Part shown: positions 1 to 10,537 of the stretch, piece after piece
Layout: each line of letters starts with the position of its first letter
Numbering within the stretch: the first letter of the stretch is position 1
From: Petrosia ficiformis
Taxonomy: Eukaryota; Porifera; Demospongiae; Haplosclerida; Petrosiidae
Length of the DNA: 64,000 nucleotides
NCBI GenBank assembly: GCA_947044365.1
Contig: OX345637.1
Location: 12,427,076 to 12,491,075 of the forward strand
Direction of reading: 5' to 3'
Translations under genes and position numbers: made by a program
Notes under the pieces: model-generated
Seen by the model: the letters and a program-made list of their open reading frames with translations, nothing else
The model's database searches: none
What the model was told of the DNA's origin: nothing

Positions 1-10
1 GACTAAAAAC

Positions 11-190
11 ATGGAAATGTCTTTCAGTAGTAGCTCAGCATCTAGTAAAGCCTCTAGTAGTGAGTCTACAGCTAGTAGTGTAAACTGTGTTACAGTTAGC
101 AATACTGATGTCTGTGTACCTGTCAGAAAGAAGACTAAACCTTCAACTAAATCGACCAGGACCAGCTGTACTGAATGCATATGTTATTCA
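11..190 (+). CDS. Possible serine-rich exon (unassigned)
   Basis: An open frame starts at an ATG in a good context (AAAAACATGG) and encodes a Ser-rich stretch followed by a basic segment (VRKKTKPSTKSTR). The frame stays open to a stop at 230-232, but the last part is AT-rich and intron-like, so any exon probably ends before about 190. No donor is convincing. It could be an upstream exon of the C1-domain gene on the same strand or the end of another gene that begins outside the window. I do not recognise it. Confidence 0.2.
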
Positions 191-1127
191 TTTTTCTTTA
201 AAAATATGAAAAATTTCATTAAAATGCTGTAGATTATACATTACACTGAAATGAGTAATGTCTAGTTGTAGGCACTGTTATAGTATGTTTAGTAAATAGT
301 AATTCAATAGACTAGACATCTTACTGAAATAACACTGATATACATACAAAGATATTGTATTATAATGAATTTATAAAGCATTACCCCAAGACTTGACAAG
401 GCCTGGGAATACACTGTCTGGGTTAGGATAAAGGTGGCATACCACTAGTCATCAACTTCCCATCAAAAACTCATGAATATCATTATGGTTCATTTAGGGT
501 AGGGATAGGGTTCCCTCATGGTTAGGGTTCAATCAGTATCAAAGCGATCTTAGTCTTTGATGGCAATCTTGGACATCACTCCAACTTCTTACTTGCAATA
601 AATTATTGGTATACAAATGTACATATAATTCATTAATATGATATTCATATTAATAGTCACTACTAATTTGTAATATAAACATGTACATGTACATGTATGT
701 CATTAGTTCTTGGAATAATCATATTATTTAATATGAGAGGTGATGCCCTCTTTAAATACATGTACTTGTTATTCTACCATTTTATTTTGTACAGGAAAGC
801 AAACAAAATTTGAAACACATTTATTAATATTTGTGCCATAACTCAAGGTCATTCATATTCACCTTGTCCTCAGAAAAATGTTCATAACTTTAGTTTGGAA
901 TGTCTAACAATTTTTTTACCTACACCATTTTCATATAATAGTCCTTCCCATTCTTTTTTGTGTATGTCAAATTTCAATCCATTGCTTCATTATTGAGTTA
1001 CAGTATAATCATGTATTAACCTTATGACATTAAACTATACACTATATTACATATCAAGTCACCACATTCTAATTTTGAGGACATCGTAAATGTGAACAGC
1101 TATTAATTGTGTTGTACAAAGTGGCAG

Positions 1128-4100
1128 AGTAGTGAACATTTTAAAGAGAGGTCATTTCCTAATATATTAAATAGCAAAACTACTGATTTTCCAATAGCTG
1201 ATGAAATATCTCCTTATCCCTTCACTATCAGGTGTGGAGGTAAGTATAATGTTGAGAGGAGAGAAAATTACAACTCATTTACAAGTTGATTGGATGTACA
1301 TGTTGGTAAGCTCTATGGTAACAGTTTCCATGACAACAACATTTATATACATGTATAATTGTTTATAGGCAGATGTAGTTTTATCAGTGGAACCTTTTGG
1401 TGTGTTATCTATTTCATGGGAACAGGTCCAACCCACGTCCTCAGCTCTCTCGTGTCTTGTAATGTCTCCTGATCATTGGAGGGTAAGAATTAAGATGTCC
1501 TTTCATTAGAATATTTAGTATCTCTGTACATAACTACTATATTGTATTGTTATAATGAGTGAGTATCTCTGTACATAACTACTATATTGTATTGTTATAA
1601 TGAGTTAGTATCTCTGTACATAACTACTATATTGTATTGTTATAATGAGTTAGTATCTCTGTACATAACTACTATATTGTATTGTTATATTGAGTGAGTA
1701 TCTCTGTACATAACTACTATATTGTATTGTTATAATGAGTGAGTATCTCTGTACATAACTACTATATTGTATTGTTATAATGAGTTAGTATCTCTGTACA
1801 TAACTACTATATTGTATTGTTATAGTGAGTGAGTATCTCTGTACATAACTACTATATTGTATTGTTATAATGAGTGAGTATCTCTGTACATAACTACTAT
1901 ATTGTATTGTTATAATGAGTGATTATCTCTAATCCTCAGGCTAAACTGGACATCGCTAAACATCCTACAAATGATCCTGAATTAGAGGTTGTGTTAATAA
2001 TAATAATTATGATAAGTACATGTATGTAATTATTTACATATATTTGTATCTATTGAGACTACATACATGTATGTATGTAACTATGTATATACGTATATAC
2101 ATGTTTGTATGTATGTTGTATGTATGTACTTTGTACACATGTATGTATGTACATGTACATGTATGTATGTATGTATGTACATGTATGTATACATGTATAT
2201 GTATGTACGTATGTATGTATGTATGTACGTATGTGTGTATGTTTGTACACATGTATGTATGTACATGTATATACGTATGTATGTACGTATGTATACATGT
2301 ATATGTATGTTTATATGTATGTATCATACATATATACAAACATACATATACATGTACACATACGTACATACATACATATATACATGTACATACATACATG
2401 TGTACAAACATGCGTACATACATACATAATGTATGTATGTACGTATGTATGTATATATGTATGTATGTATGTATGTATATGTGTAATGTATGTATGTACA
2501 TGTACATGTATGATATATGTATGTTTGTATTACAGGAAGCCATAAGATGAAAGGCACCGATCATAGTATATATCACGTAGACAAGTGTATACGAGTCACG
2601 CACGGGTTAATATACTTCTTTCATGGCAAATCACGAGTTAATAAATGGTTTATCATTTTACTCACAGGTTAAAATAACTTCTTAAATCAAGAAAACACGG
2701 GTTAATAATGAAACAAAAATTGATTTTCAAGAAAATTAATTTTAAAACAACATAGTAATATAACAAAACAAAACAATAGTTTTTAATGAATAATAGTTGA
2801 TCTTCCTCTTCCATCTTAATAACACCTACGTGTCGGACACTAGTTCGAATAGCTTTACAAAGCTCACGAAGACGACCTCACAAGCACCTTGAATAGGCTT
2901 AAACCGGGAGTCTCTTCTGTATAATACATTGGGAGTATCACAGCTGTAATATCTCATATATCGAAGAATACCTGAAAGCAATTTGTGAATGTTTCTTGGA
3001 GGATATTGGTCACCATCAACGCGGCGAACCTCAGCTATGAAAGTTGAAAACCATCTATCTATTTCTTCCTTTTGTATGGACGCAAAGTCTTGAAATTCCG
3101 GATCTGCATTCTCTTTCACTAGTTCCATATCCAAATTCGACATTACTCACAGTCTCACACGCTAAAATATTGTGACGTAATCGTAGTTACTAGGAGATAC
3201 AACCGCAACGGTCATGAAGCAATTAATAGATATTGCTAGGATACCAAAATAATTGCATAGCAACTGCAGTACTGGCGTCTTTCATCTTTTGGCTTCCTAT
3301 CAATACAAACCATATAGAACATGACCTCACCTCGTGGCGTATCAGGTATACACTCAAATGATATTTTGATATGATTATGAATATCATTTTCGTGTATACC
3401 TGATACACCCCTCGTGGTCGTGTTCTATCTACTACATGTAATATGTATGTATGTACATTGTACATATGTATGTATGTATGTATGTATATACATGTATATA
3501 TGTAAATATAACTACATATATTTATTATAGTCTTCTATTGTATTAACAATGTGCAGGCATCTGAAAACTTATCTAGTAGTGTAGCAGAAGGAATTCTAGC
3601 GCTGATCAAAAATTTCAGAATGAGGGATTTCAAAGTTCCTCATGAAGAAGAAACGGATATAGAAAAAGACAAAGATAAAGCTGAAGAAGAGAGAGTAGAA
3701 AAAGAAGAGGAGATGGAGGAGGAAAAAGAGGAGGTCCTAGGTGTAAAGTCTCATGAGTTAGGCAAAACTAGAGAAGATGTTGTAAAACATGTTGAGGAGA
3801 TTGAACAACATATTGAAGAAGACAAGATGGCTGAAGATAAGGGAAAGGAAGATAGAATTGAGAATCATGTCACTGTAGAAGAAGGATGTGAGGATAATGT
3901 GATAGAAAAGAATGATTCTTTAGTAGTTCGGGAACAGAAATTACAGGAAATTCCAATTATCACCGTGGAAACCACAGTAAGAATTTTATAATTGATTAAT
4001 TTATTATTCATGTAAAGCTCACATATACAGTGTGTAGTAAATACTAATGTATAACATTAAGAAAAATAGATAAAAAGTATCCCTGATTGTTTTGTGGTAT

Positions 4101-7100
4101 CTAACATTTAGGAATCATGGCTGTCTTCCTCATGCCTGAAGCACAACAGTCTATTATTGTTATTATTTTGATTATCTACATGTATTCTTCTTACTTTTTA
4201 AAAGATTTTGTAGAACTTTAGGAATATATTTAAGATAGAGCAGTGATTTTATCCTTATACATGTACAAGAAATTTTCTGTAGAGCTTGACCGAAAGAATG
4301 TTCTATTATATGCCATGCCCATTAATTGACCGAGCCCCCAAATAATACAATCCATACACACACACACACACATATATATAAACATACATTGATCCCATGG
4401 GAAAACAATCATAGGGATGGCCATACATTGATCCCATGGGAAAACATTCATAGGGATGGCCATGGTCATAAAAATGATTGTTTTGTAATTACTAATAATC
4501 ATTGAATCCCAGTAACATAATATACTAGTTACTTTTGTTCCATTCTTCTTATTGTGTTAACAGTTTCCAAAAGCTGATTCCATCCTCCTGGTCTGCTATA
4601 GCTCAAGCATTCATTCATTTACACGTTACGCTCGTTAATTGACCGAACCCCCAAAATGATGCAGCTACTTCGTATACAATGCATGTGTGATGCAAGCATA
4701 ATTATATAAATTATATATACAAGAAACTCCTAAGCAAGCAATCACAAGAGTGAATATTTCTAACTACATGTACATTTCTAGTTGTTCATTTCACAGGAAT
4801 CCACAAGAACAAACGGTCATTCAGTGAACAATGGATCTCTTTCAAGACGATGGCAGAATGACCTACCAGTGATCACAGAACCAGAGAAAGAAGAATACAC
4901 ACCTCCTCCTGCTGGAATAGAAGACGAAGACAACCAGACACAAAACACCTTCACGACTCCATCTTGGAGACGAGATTCTTATGAGCACCTCGAGAACATT
5001 GTGCCCAACACCCCCCCTCCTGCTAGACACTTTCCTTCATATTTAACTCCTCTTTCTCGTAGTAACGAAGATCTTACACGAGCAGGATCTATCAATGATA
5101 ATTGGCCTTTCCATCGATCAATGACTCTCAGTATGAGAAGCTATGATACTGATGCACCTGGTATGATAATAGTGTGTTCATATTCAATGAAGTATGATGT
5201 GATGACTTTATAACAGGGTTATTTTTTGTTAACTATAACTGTAACTAAAATCCCTTTTAGTAAGGTATTATGACGTTTAGTTAACTAAACTATAACTAAA
5301 TTACAGATCTACTGCAATAACTAACTAAAATGAATAATGGCCAATGATGAGCTCTTTTAGGTAATCTAAACCTCTTTTAAATTAGTAAGCCTAAAATTGT
5401 TTTAGTTAATGAATTTATGAGAAACTAGACATACTATTAGTGAAAGTGTTCATTCTTGTCAAACCACATTGTATAACAACAATACTTTACATTGTATAAC
5501 AACACTACTTTACATTGTATAACAAATGCTAAGTTCTAATGAATAACAATAAAAAAGGAAAGTGAAAAAATGCTGTTAGCAAACTTACACAGACAATATA
5601 CTCATTACTCATACTTTAAATATCATGACATTTAGTATTGATATTAGTTTCTCCTTATCCGTGATATTGGTATCAATAATCAGTGAACAGTAATTACCTT
5701 AGTTCTACAGTGTTTCAGCTCCCGTGATATTGGTATCAATAATCAGTGAACAGTAATTACCTTCTACAGTGTTTCAGCTCCCGTGATATTGGTATCAATA
5801 ATCAGTGAACAGTAATTACCTTAGTTCTACAGTGTTTCAGCTCCCGTGATATTGGTATCAATATTCAGTGAACAGTAATTACCTTAGTTCTACAGTGTTT
5901 CAGCTCCCGTGATATTGGTATCAATAATCAGTGAACAGTAATTACCTTAGTTCTACAGTGTTTCAGCTCCCGTGATATTGGTATCAATAATCAGTGAACA
6001 GTAATTACCTTAGTTCTACAGTGTTTCAGCTCCCGTTATATTGGTATCAATATTCAGTGAACAGTAATTACCTTAGTTCTACAGTGTTTCAGCTCCCGTG
6101 ATATTGGTATCAATAATCAGTGAACAGTAATTACCTTAGTTCTACAGTGTTTCAGCTCCCATGATATTGGTATCAATAATCAGTGAACAGTAATTACCTT
6201 AGTTCTACAGTGTTTCAGCTCCCGTGATATTGGTATCAGTAATCAGTGAACAGTAATTACCTTAGTTCTACAGTGTTTCAGCTCCCGTGATATTGGTATC
6301 AATAATCAGTGAACAGTAATTACCTTAGTTCTACAGTGTTTCAGCTCCCGTTATATTGGTATCAGTAGATGATACATGTAGTACCAGTGGAGCATATACT
6401 AGTTAAAATTACCCGTTGTAATGATACATTAATAATCAATATTATATAGTTAACTTAGTTCTACAGTAATTATTGTCTCACTACTGTGATATTAAATTGA
6501 CTAAGTACATGTACTATCAAAACAAGTATTATTATAATTATACTGCTGAACTGTTATTATAGTGTGGAATGAGTAATTACTGTACTGTATGGTGGTACGT
6601 GTTTCAGTAATTTACATATACATATAATACTGTAATGGGCAAGTGTGACAAATACTATTAAACTATAAAAACATATACTGTTAAACTACTGTAGTATGAA
6701 ATGAAACTAAAGAGTAATTACTTTACTGTGTTTTAGTAATATAACACTGGATATTTAATTTTCTAAATATATATCTCTTTATAGTTACTGAAAATGGTCG
6801 GTTTTTATCTACTCTTGTATTTGAGATAAAGGACAATGACCACAAGAGACACATAGTAGCTACCGATCTTGCTCATGCAAACAGACTCAGAAAACAACTG
6901 AATAATTATACTAAACTACATATTTATAATGATCATACTTTCATTGCTATACATATTAAAGGGTGAGAGACGGGCTGGTAGGATGGATGAATGGATGCAT
7001 GGATAGATGATTAGTCAAATGGATGAATGGATATATAGACTGATGGATAGTTGGATGAATGGATAGATGGGTTGATGGTTGGATGGATATAGATAGTTGG

Positions 7101-8122
7101 ATGAATGGATAGATGGGTTGATGGATGACTTGATGGGTGAATTGATAAATGAATTGATGGATAATTAGATAGTTCGATGAATGAATGGGTGACTGATTGA
7201 ATAAATGAAAGGAAGAATAGATGGCACATAATTTTCTTACAACCTTAATACAGGAAACAAATCTGTTTGGTGTGTTATGGTAAAATCACTGGTCTATTTG
7301 GTAAACAGGGTTATTGTTGTAGAGGTAAGTCCAATCAATAATGCAAATGTAAATGTAATTACATAACCTCTCTTTGTGTATAATCTAACAAAACTATCCT
7401 CCATCTATCCAACAGTCATTTCGTCAATCTGTCAATACAGATGTATATCAGTAAATCTATCTGTTAGTGAATCCGTTGTATTTGTCAATACGCCTATCTC
7501 TCAATCCTATGTGTCAGTTCATTGTTCATTTATCTCAGTCTGTTCTATCTTCTGATACATCTGTCTTTCTCTCTTAGATTGTGGTATTCTGGTGCATAAA
7601 ACTTGTCACTATAAAATAGAAAATAGTTGTTTAAAATCAAAAACATCAAAATTGAATCTGTAAGTAAAATAATCTTAATTATTATAAGACAGTCAAATCT
7701 GTTTCTCTGGAATGTACATATACTTGGTTAGCGCAGAGGTCCCAAAACCTTTTCTAATAAAGAGAGTATATTATATCAATGGGAATTATGGAGATCTCCA
7801 TAATCTAGATCACAGTTGGAATTTTGTTGCCCAATATATATATTAATTTTGTTAAAACAAAACTTGGAAGTACATATTAAATAATGTACATGTACTTGTA
7901 ATCATTGCCTTGTGTATCTAATCTTTAAAGAACTTCACTCGGTCTTCGTACATAAGAAAATTATTGTTAAAGTAACTAATTTATTGTTGCAGTTGTAATG
8001 AATATTCTAAATTTAGATCACGCAGGATACATGAGGATGCCAAAACTACTTTTTCAATTATTGAAGCCAGTATAATAGTATCTTGTAGCTATCTAAGTTT
8101 GGACAGCTGCAATAACAATTGA
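1128..8122 (+). CDS. C1 (DAG/phorbol-type) zinc-finger protein, 3' part of a multi-exon gene
   Basis: Nine exons join in phase: 1128-1239, 1373-1482, 1940-1987, 3557-3976, 4797-5160, 6785-6962, 7254-7324, 7578-7659 and 7993-8122 (stop TGA). They give 504 residues with the true N-terminus not found. The first exons encode a short hydrophobic beta-type stretch ([16 protein letters not shown]) that faintly recalls the end of a PKC-type C2 domain. The 3557 exon is very acidic and charged. The 4797 exon is polar and proline-containing. Exons 6-8 together build a complete C1 finger, H-x12-C-x2-C-x14-C-x2-C-x4-H-x2-C-x7-C, starting at [10 protein letters not shown]. Only about 45 residues follow the finger before the stop, so no kinase domain is attached. 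C1 domains bind diacylglycerol or act as protein and lipid docking modules at membranes; whether this one binds DAG is not visible. The short 1940-1987 exon uses a weak donor (GTTGTG) and is the least certain. Kinase-less scaffold or PKC-derived protein are both possible. Confidence 0.6.
1519..1935. repeat. 45-bp minisatellite, about nine copies, intronic
   Basis: The unit TATCTCTGTACATAACTACT plus about 25 further bases recurs at exactly 45-bp spacing (starts 1519, 1564, 1609 and so on to 1879) with only scattered substitutions. A truncated copy runs directly into the acceptor of the exon at 1940. It lies in an intron of the C1-domain gene. Confidence 0.9.
2005..2535. repeat. TACATG/TATGTATG low-complexity tract
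   Basis: About 530 bases composed almost entirely of TGTATGTA, ACATGTAC and their complements. Long open frames on both strands (Met-Tyr-Val-Cys or Ile-His-Thr-Tyr repeats) are artefacts of this composition. It fills the first half of the intron between the exons at 1940 and 3557. A smaller tract of the same kind is at 3430-3510. Confidence 0.9.
2826..3143 (-). pseudogene. Crypton-type tyrosine recombinase-derived fragment (ZMYM/KIAA1958-like N-terminal region)
   Basis: A 105-codon frame, antisense to the host gene and inside its intron. The middle ([19 protein letters not shown], then [20 protein letters not shown]) matches the pattern of the domain preceding the recombinase fold in ZMYM2, QRICH1, KIAA1958 and related Crypton-derived proteins: a W-L-x-F-x-x-E-x-R helix, then YPP and a G-I/L-x-R-Y-x-R helix. 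The catalytic recombinase part is absent downstream, so this is a remnant or the first exon of a larger element. The frame ends at GTAGGT, which could be a splice donor. Family placement is from remembered pattern only. Confidence 0.5.
3312..3435. repeat. Inverted-repeat hairpin (foldback) next to the Crypton fragment
   Basis: Two arms of about 50 bases face each other. The exact core is GTATCAGGTATACAC at 3339-3353 and its complement at 3392-3406, and matches extend outward through CCTCGTGG and AGAACA. The loop is a short AT-rich stretch (ATTTTGATATGATTATGAAT). It could be a small foldback element or the terminal structure of the insertion carrying the recombinase fragment. Confidence 0.6.
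4080..4480 (+). repeat. Interspersed repeat family R1, copy 1
   Basis: About 400 bases with a diverged near full-length relative at 58850-59285. Shared landmarks in order are TTTGTGGTATCTAACATT, GTAGAACTTTAGGAATATAT, CTGTAGAGCTTGA, CCCATTAATTGACCGAGCCC and GGGAAAACAATCATAGGGAT. The last block is tandemly duplicated here (starts 4383 and 4423). No coding capacity. Partial copies lie at 4610-4745 and, reversed, at 21180-21370. A non-autonomous transposon is the likely nature; termini are not resolved. Confidence 0.6.
4610..4745 (+). repeat. Interspersed repeat family R1, partial copy 2
   Basis: Contains the R1 block CGTTAATTGACCGAACCCCC followed by ACTTCGTATACAATGCATG, the same order as in the 59100 copy. 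It lies just upstream of the 4797 exon of the C1-domain gene. Confidence 0.5.
5215..5420. repeat. TAACTAAAA-rich dispersed element
   Basis: Low-complexity but family-specific sequence built on AGTTAACTAAAACCCTTTTA, with recurring landmarks: TAGTAAGG.ATT.TGACTT, a CTACTGTAATAACTA block and AATGGCCAA. Related copies are at 42237-42535 and 60165-60412, with short pieces near 53110, 53370, 54610 and 56150. Intact copies end in AGTG(T/C)TGTTTTAGTT on both sides, suggesting terminal inverted repeats. Confidence 0.5.
5661..6365. repeat. 63-bp minisatellite, about 12 copies, intronic
   Basis: The unit begins GTGATATTGGTATCAATAAT, ends CAGTGTTTCAGCTCCC, and recurs at 63-bp spacing (5661, 5724, 5783 with a 4-bp deletion, 5846, 5909 and so on to 6350). 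Copies are nearly identical, so amplification is recent. It lies in the intron between exons 5160 and 6785 of the C1-domain gene. Confidence 0.9.
6975..7215. repeat. Degenerate GGATGAATGGATAGAT microsatellite
   Basis: About 240 bases of shuffled GGATGAAT, GGATAGAT and GGTTGATG units in the 292-bp intron that splits the C1 finger. A similar tract is found at 42545-42700. Confidence 0.75.
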
Positions 8123-8370
8123 TTTGTACTGTCCAAATAGAGGAGTGGGGATATGCACTTTCCCTTGCAACTATACTAACCAATAAATTAGTTATTTAAA
8201 CAAGTTTGGTTTTAGAGAGTGAGTTCATAATTTTCTGTATCATGACCAATGAAGATTCATAGGTCAAAACTGTAAAGAGGACACCTCAATAAAAACCAGA
8301 ACGCTTCAGCTAAGTCCAGAATATACAGATTTGATTGTAATAATAACAAACTATAACTATTTTATGTTAT

Positions 8371-9108
8371 ATACATCACTGCAAAAAGTGGTTTGGTTAT
8401 TTCAACCATTATGAAGATCTACATAATTATGTACATGTACATAGCATGCTATTCACACTAATTAGGTGTAAAAAAAAAGCTTGTTTTCTTAAATGTTTGG
8501 TTGGAATATTATTCACAATGACTCAGTACATGTAGTGATAGTGGAGAAGGACTGATATATCTGACAGCCTTGAATGAAGATTCCAAAGTATAATAATTAT
8601 AATCACACAGTCGATATGTATTTTGCAACTAGATACAGAATACAGAGCATACACATAACAGCCTACATCAGCAGTGAAGGAGATATGCACATATCCAAAT
8701 AAAGCATGGTTGAAGAACCAATATGTTTTTACATACAGTGTTCAGATATTCTTGAATGAAGATTCCAAAGTTTTTGTCTTTCGGGAAATATATTGATTAT
8801 AACATGCCTACTTGTGCTATATTAGATTTATAATTACCTCATGTCGGTGATTATAAATCTGATATAGCACTCATAGGGTGTTATAACATACTTATATAAC
8901 TTTTACTATCACTATTTTTGGACAAGCAAACAATGCTCAAGTATTTCAACAGTTAGTGTTAAAACCCTGAATTATGAACACATTCATTCAAACTTTCTCT
9001 TCAATGCCTCAATTCAGCAGTATTGGTATCGATGACATATTACTCAATTAATATACAATTGATGTAACCAAGTGATTAGTTGAAATAACCAAATTGTTTT
9101 TGCAGTGT
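8371..9108. mobile_element. Putative non-autonomous DNA transposon with ~29-bp TIRs
   Basis: CACTGCAAAAAGTGGTTTGG at the left end is mirrored at the right end (reverse complement begins CACTGCAAAAACAATTTGG), and both continue TTATTTCAAC. The interior (738 bp in all) has no open frame. It includes a second hairpin at 8797-8885 and two direct copies of TTGAATGAAGATTCCAAAGT. No clear target duplication was seen. It sits in the gene-free interval between the C1-domain gene and the repeat-protein gene. Confidence 0.5.
8797..8885. repeat. Small inverted repeat
   Basis: GTGCTATATTAGATTTATAA and its imperfect complement face each other around a short spacer (CCTCATGTCGG). A related left half (GTGCTATATTAGGTTTATAA) occurs at 54253, so this belongs to a dispersed family. 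Confidence 0.5.
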
Positions 9109-10537
9109 GTACCTGATACCTTCCTTACTGTTAATCATTTTCTCTGTCTCTTAGAATCTATCCTGATGTTGTATCATCAATATCAACAACATAAAGTACA
9201 CTCCGCATAGATCACCTCAACCATTTTTTTGTTGTCATAGTAAAAGCATAGTAACTTGCAGTATAATACAATTCTACAATATAATTGACTAACTCAATAT
9301 AATAATTATTAAGCACAATAAGCAGTACTTTTATAATTGATAATAATTGTTATTATGATAATTTGGCATTTCATTATATTGACTTCAAAATACTGATTAT
9401 TGGATTATTGTACATTATATCAGAGCAAATAACTATTTTGAGAATTAATTATTCTATACCAGAGGACCTTTATACATTATTATGAATGTACAATTACTTT
9501 ATACATCTGACAAAAAAAATTTAGTTCTTGTCTGCTTTCAAATTTCATGATGTAGATCCCAGTTATTCTCAGGTCATGTACATGTAGCTATAGCTATTGC
9601 ATATTTGTTATGTTCTGTTGATATAAGCAAAGTTATGCTAATGGATGACCATCAAGTGCCTTCATAATCAAATGTTCAAACACCACAAAGTACATCCAAA
9701 AATTGAAGCCTGTGGATTATCAACTTTTAAATATTAGCATTTGTTACAATAATCAAGGTGATGCAGAGATGCCAATTTATCATTGTCCCTATCTTGTTCC
9801 TTTACTTTTTATACATTTGCCATTCCTACATCACCTTGATTTTTGAAGATAATGTTTAATGTGTTGTTTCACCATGATGATTGCTTGCAAAGCATAGTCA
9901 ACTCTCTCTATCACAAGGAACATACAGCAGTGACAGAGAGTCGTTCCATCAACACATATACGTATAATGCAAGATCAAAACGAACTATATGTGACACTTG
10001 TAAGTAATGTAAGCTGAGCCTTTTTAATTACAAAATTAATATAATGTAAGACAATTCCAGAAGCACCACAGGTGGTACCAAGGATAAACTACTTTGTGGT
10101 TTTACTACCTGCTGTAATAAAATTTAATGATTAGCCCCTACCACAAGTGTGCAATGCAATAAATAATTTGTAAGTTTATCTTAGACCATAATAGTGGCAG
10201 TACTAGTGAAATCTTGAACTTCCAGAATTCCCCCACCTTAACTTTTTACCCACCAGGAAAATTGATTTAATAGTACATTCAGTATCAGAAAGATGTTAAT
10301 TTTCTTTCTTTTTCTAATAGTCTTTACATGTTATTTCTCACAAGGTCTGATACTAGATGCATGCATGCATACACAGAATTATTTTAATGGAAAATTTTAT
10401 TATTTGAAATCATTGATTGGAACAAAAACTTCATGACAAACTTATTTGACATTAATACTAAAAGTTTAAAGTGTACAAACTGCTAATTAGAAAAAGTAGA
10501 ACCTTACTACATACTACATGCATAGCTGCACTGTAGC
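9109..10537. other. Gene-free interval
   Basis: AT-rich sequence with no convincing exon on either strand. Near 10345-10410 there is a block containing a GATGCATGCATGC run that recurs at 17640-17720. It is the 3' flank shared by the two copies of the repeat-protein locus, so the duplication extends beyond the coding region. Confidence 0.5.

Noticed and set aside
2536..2550. Short terminal exon EAIR-stop for the C1 gene
   Set aside because: It is possible by splice consensus, but joining 1940-1987 to 3557 is in phase and continues into a long exon series ending in the C1 domain.
2020..2603. Overlapping open frames on both strands rich in Tyr, Cys, Val, Ile, His and Thr
   Set aside because: They are translations of TACATGTA/TATGTATG simple sequence open in all frames; no start context, splice support or domain.
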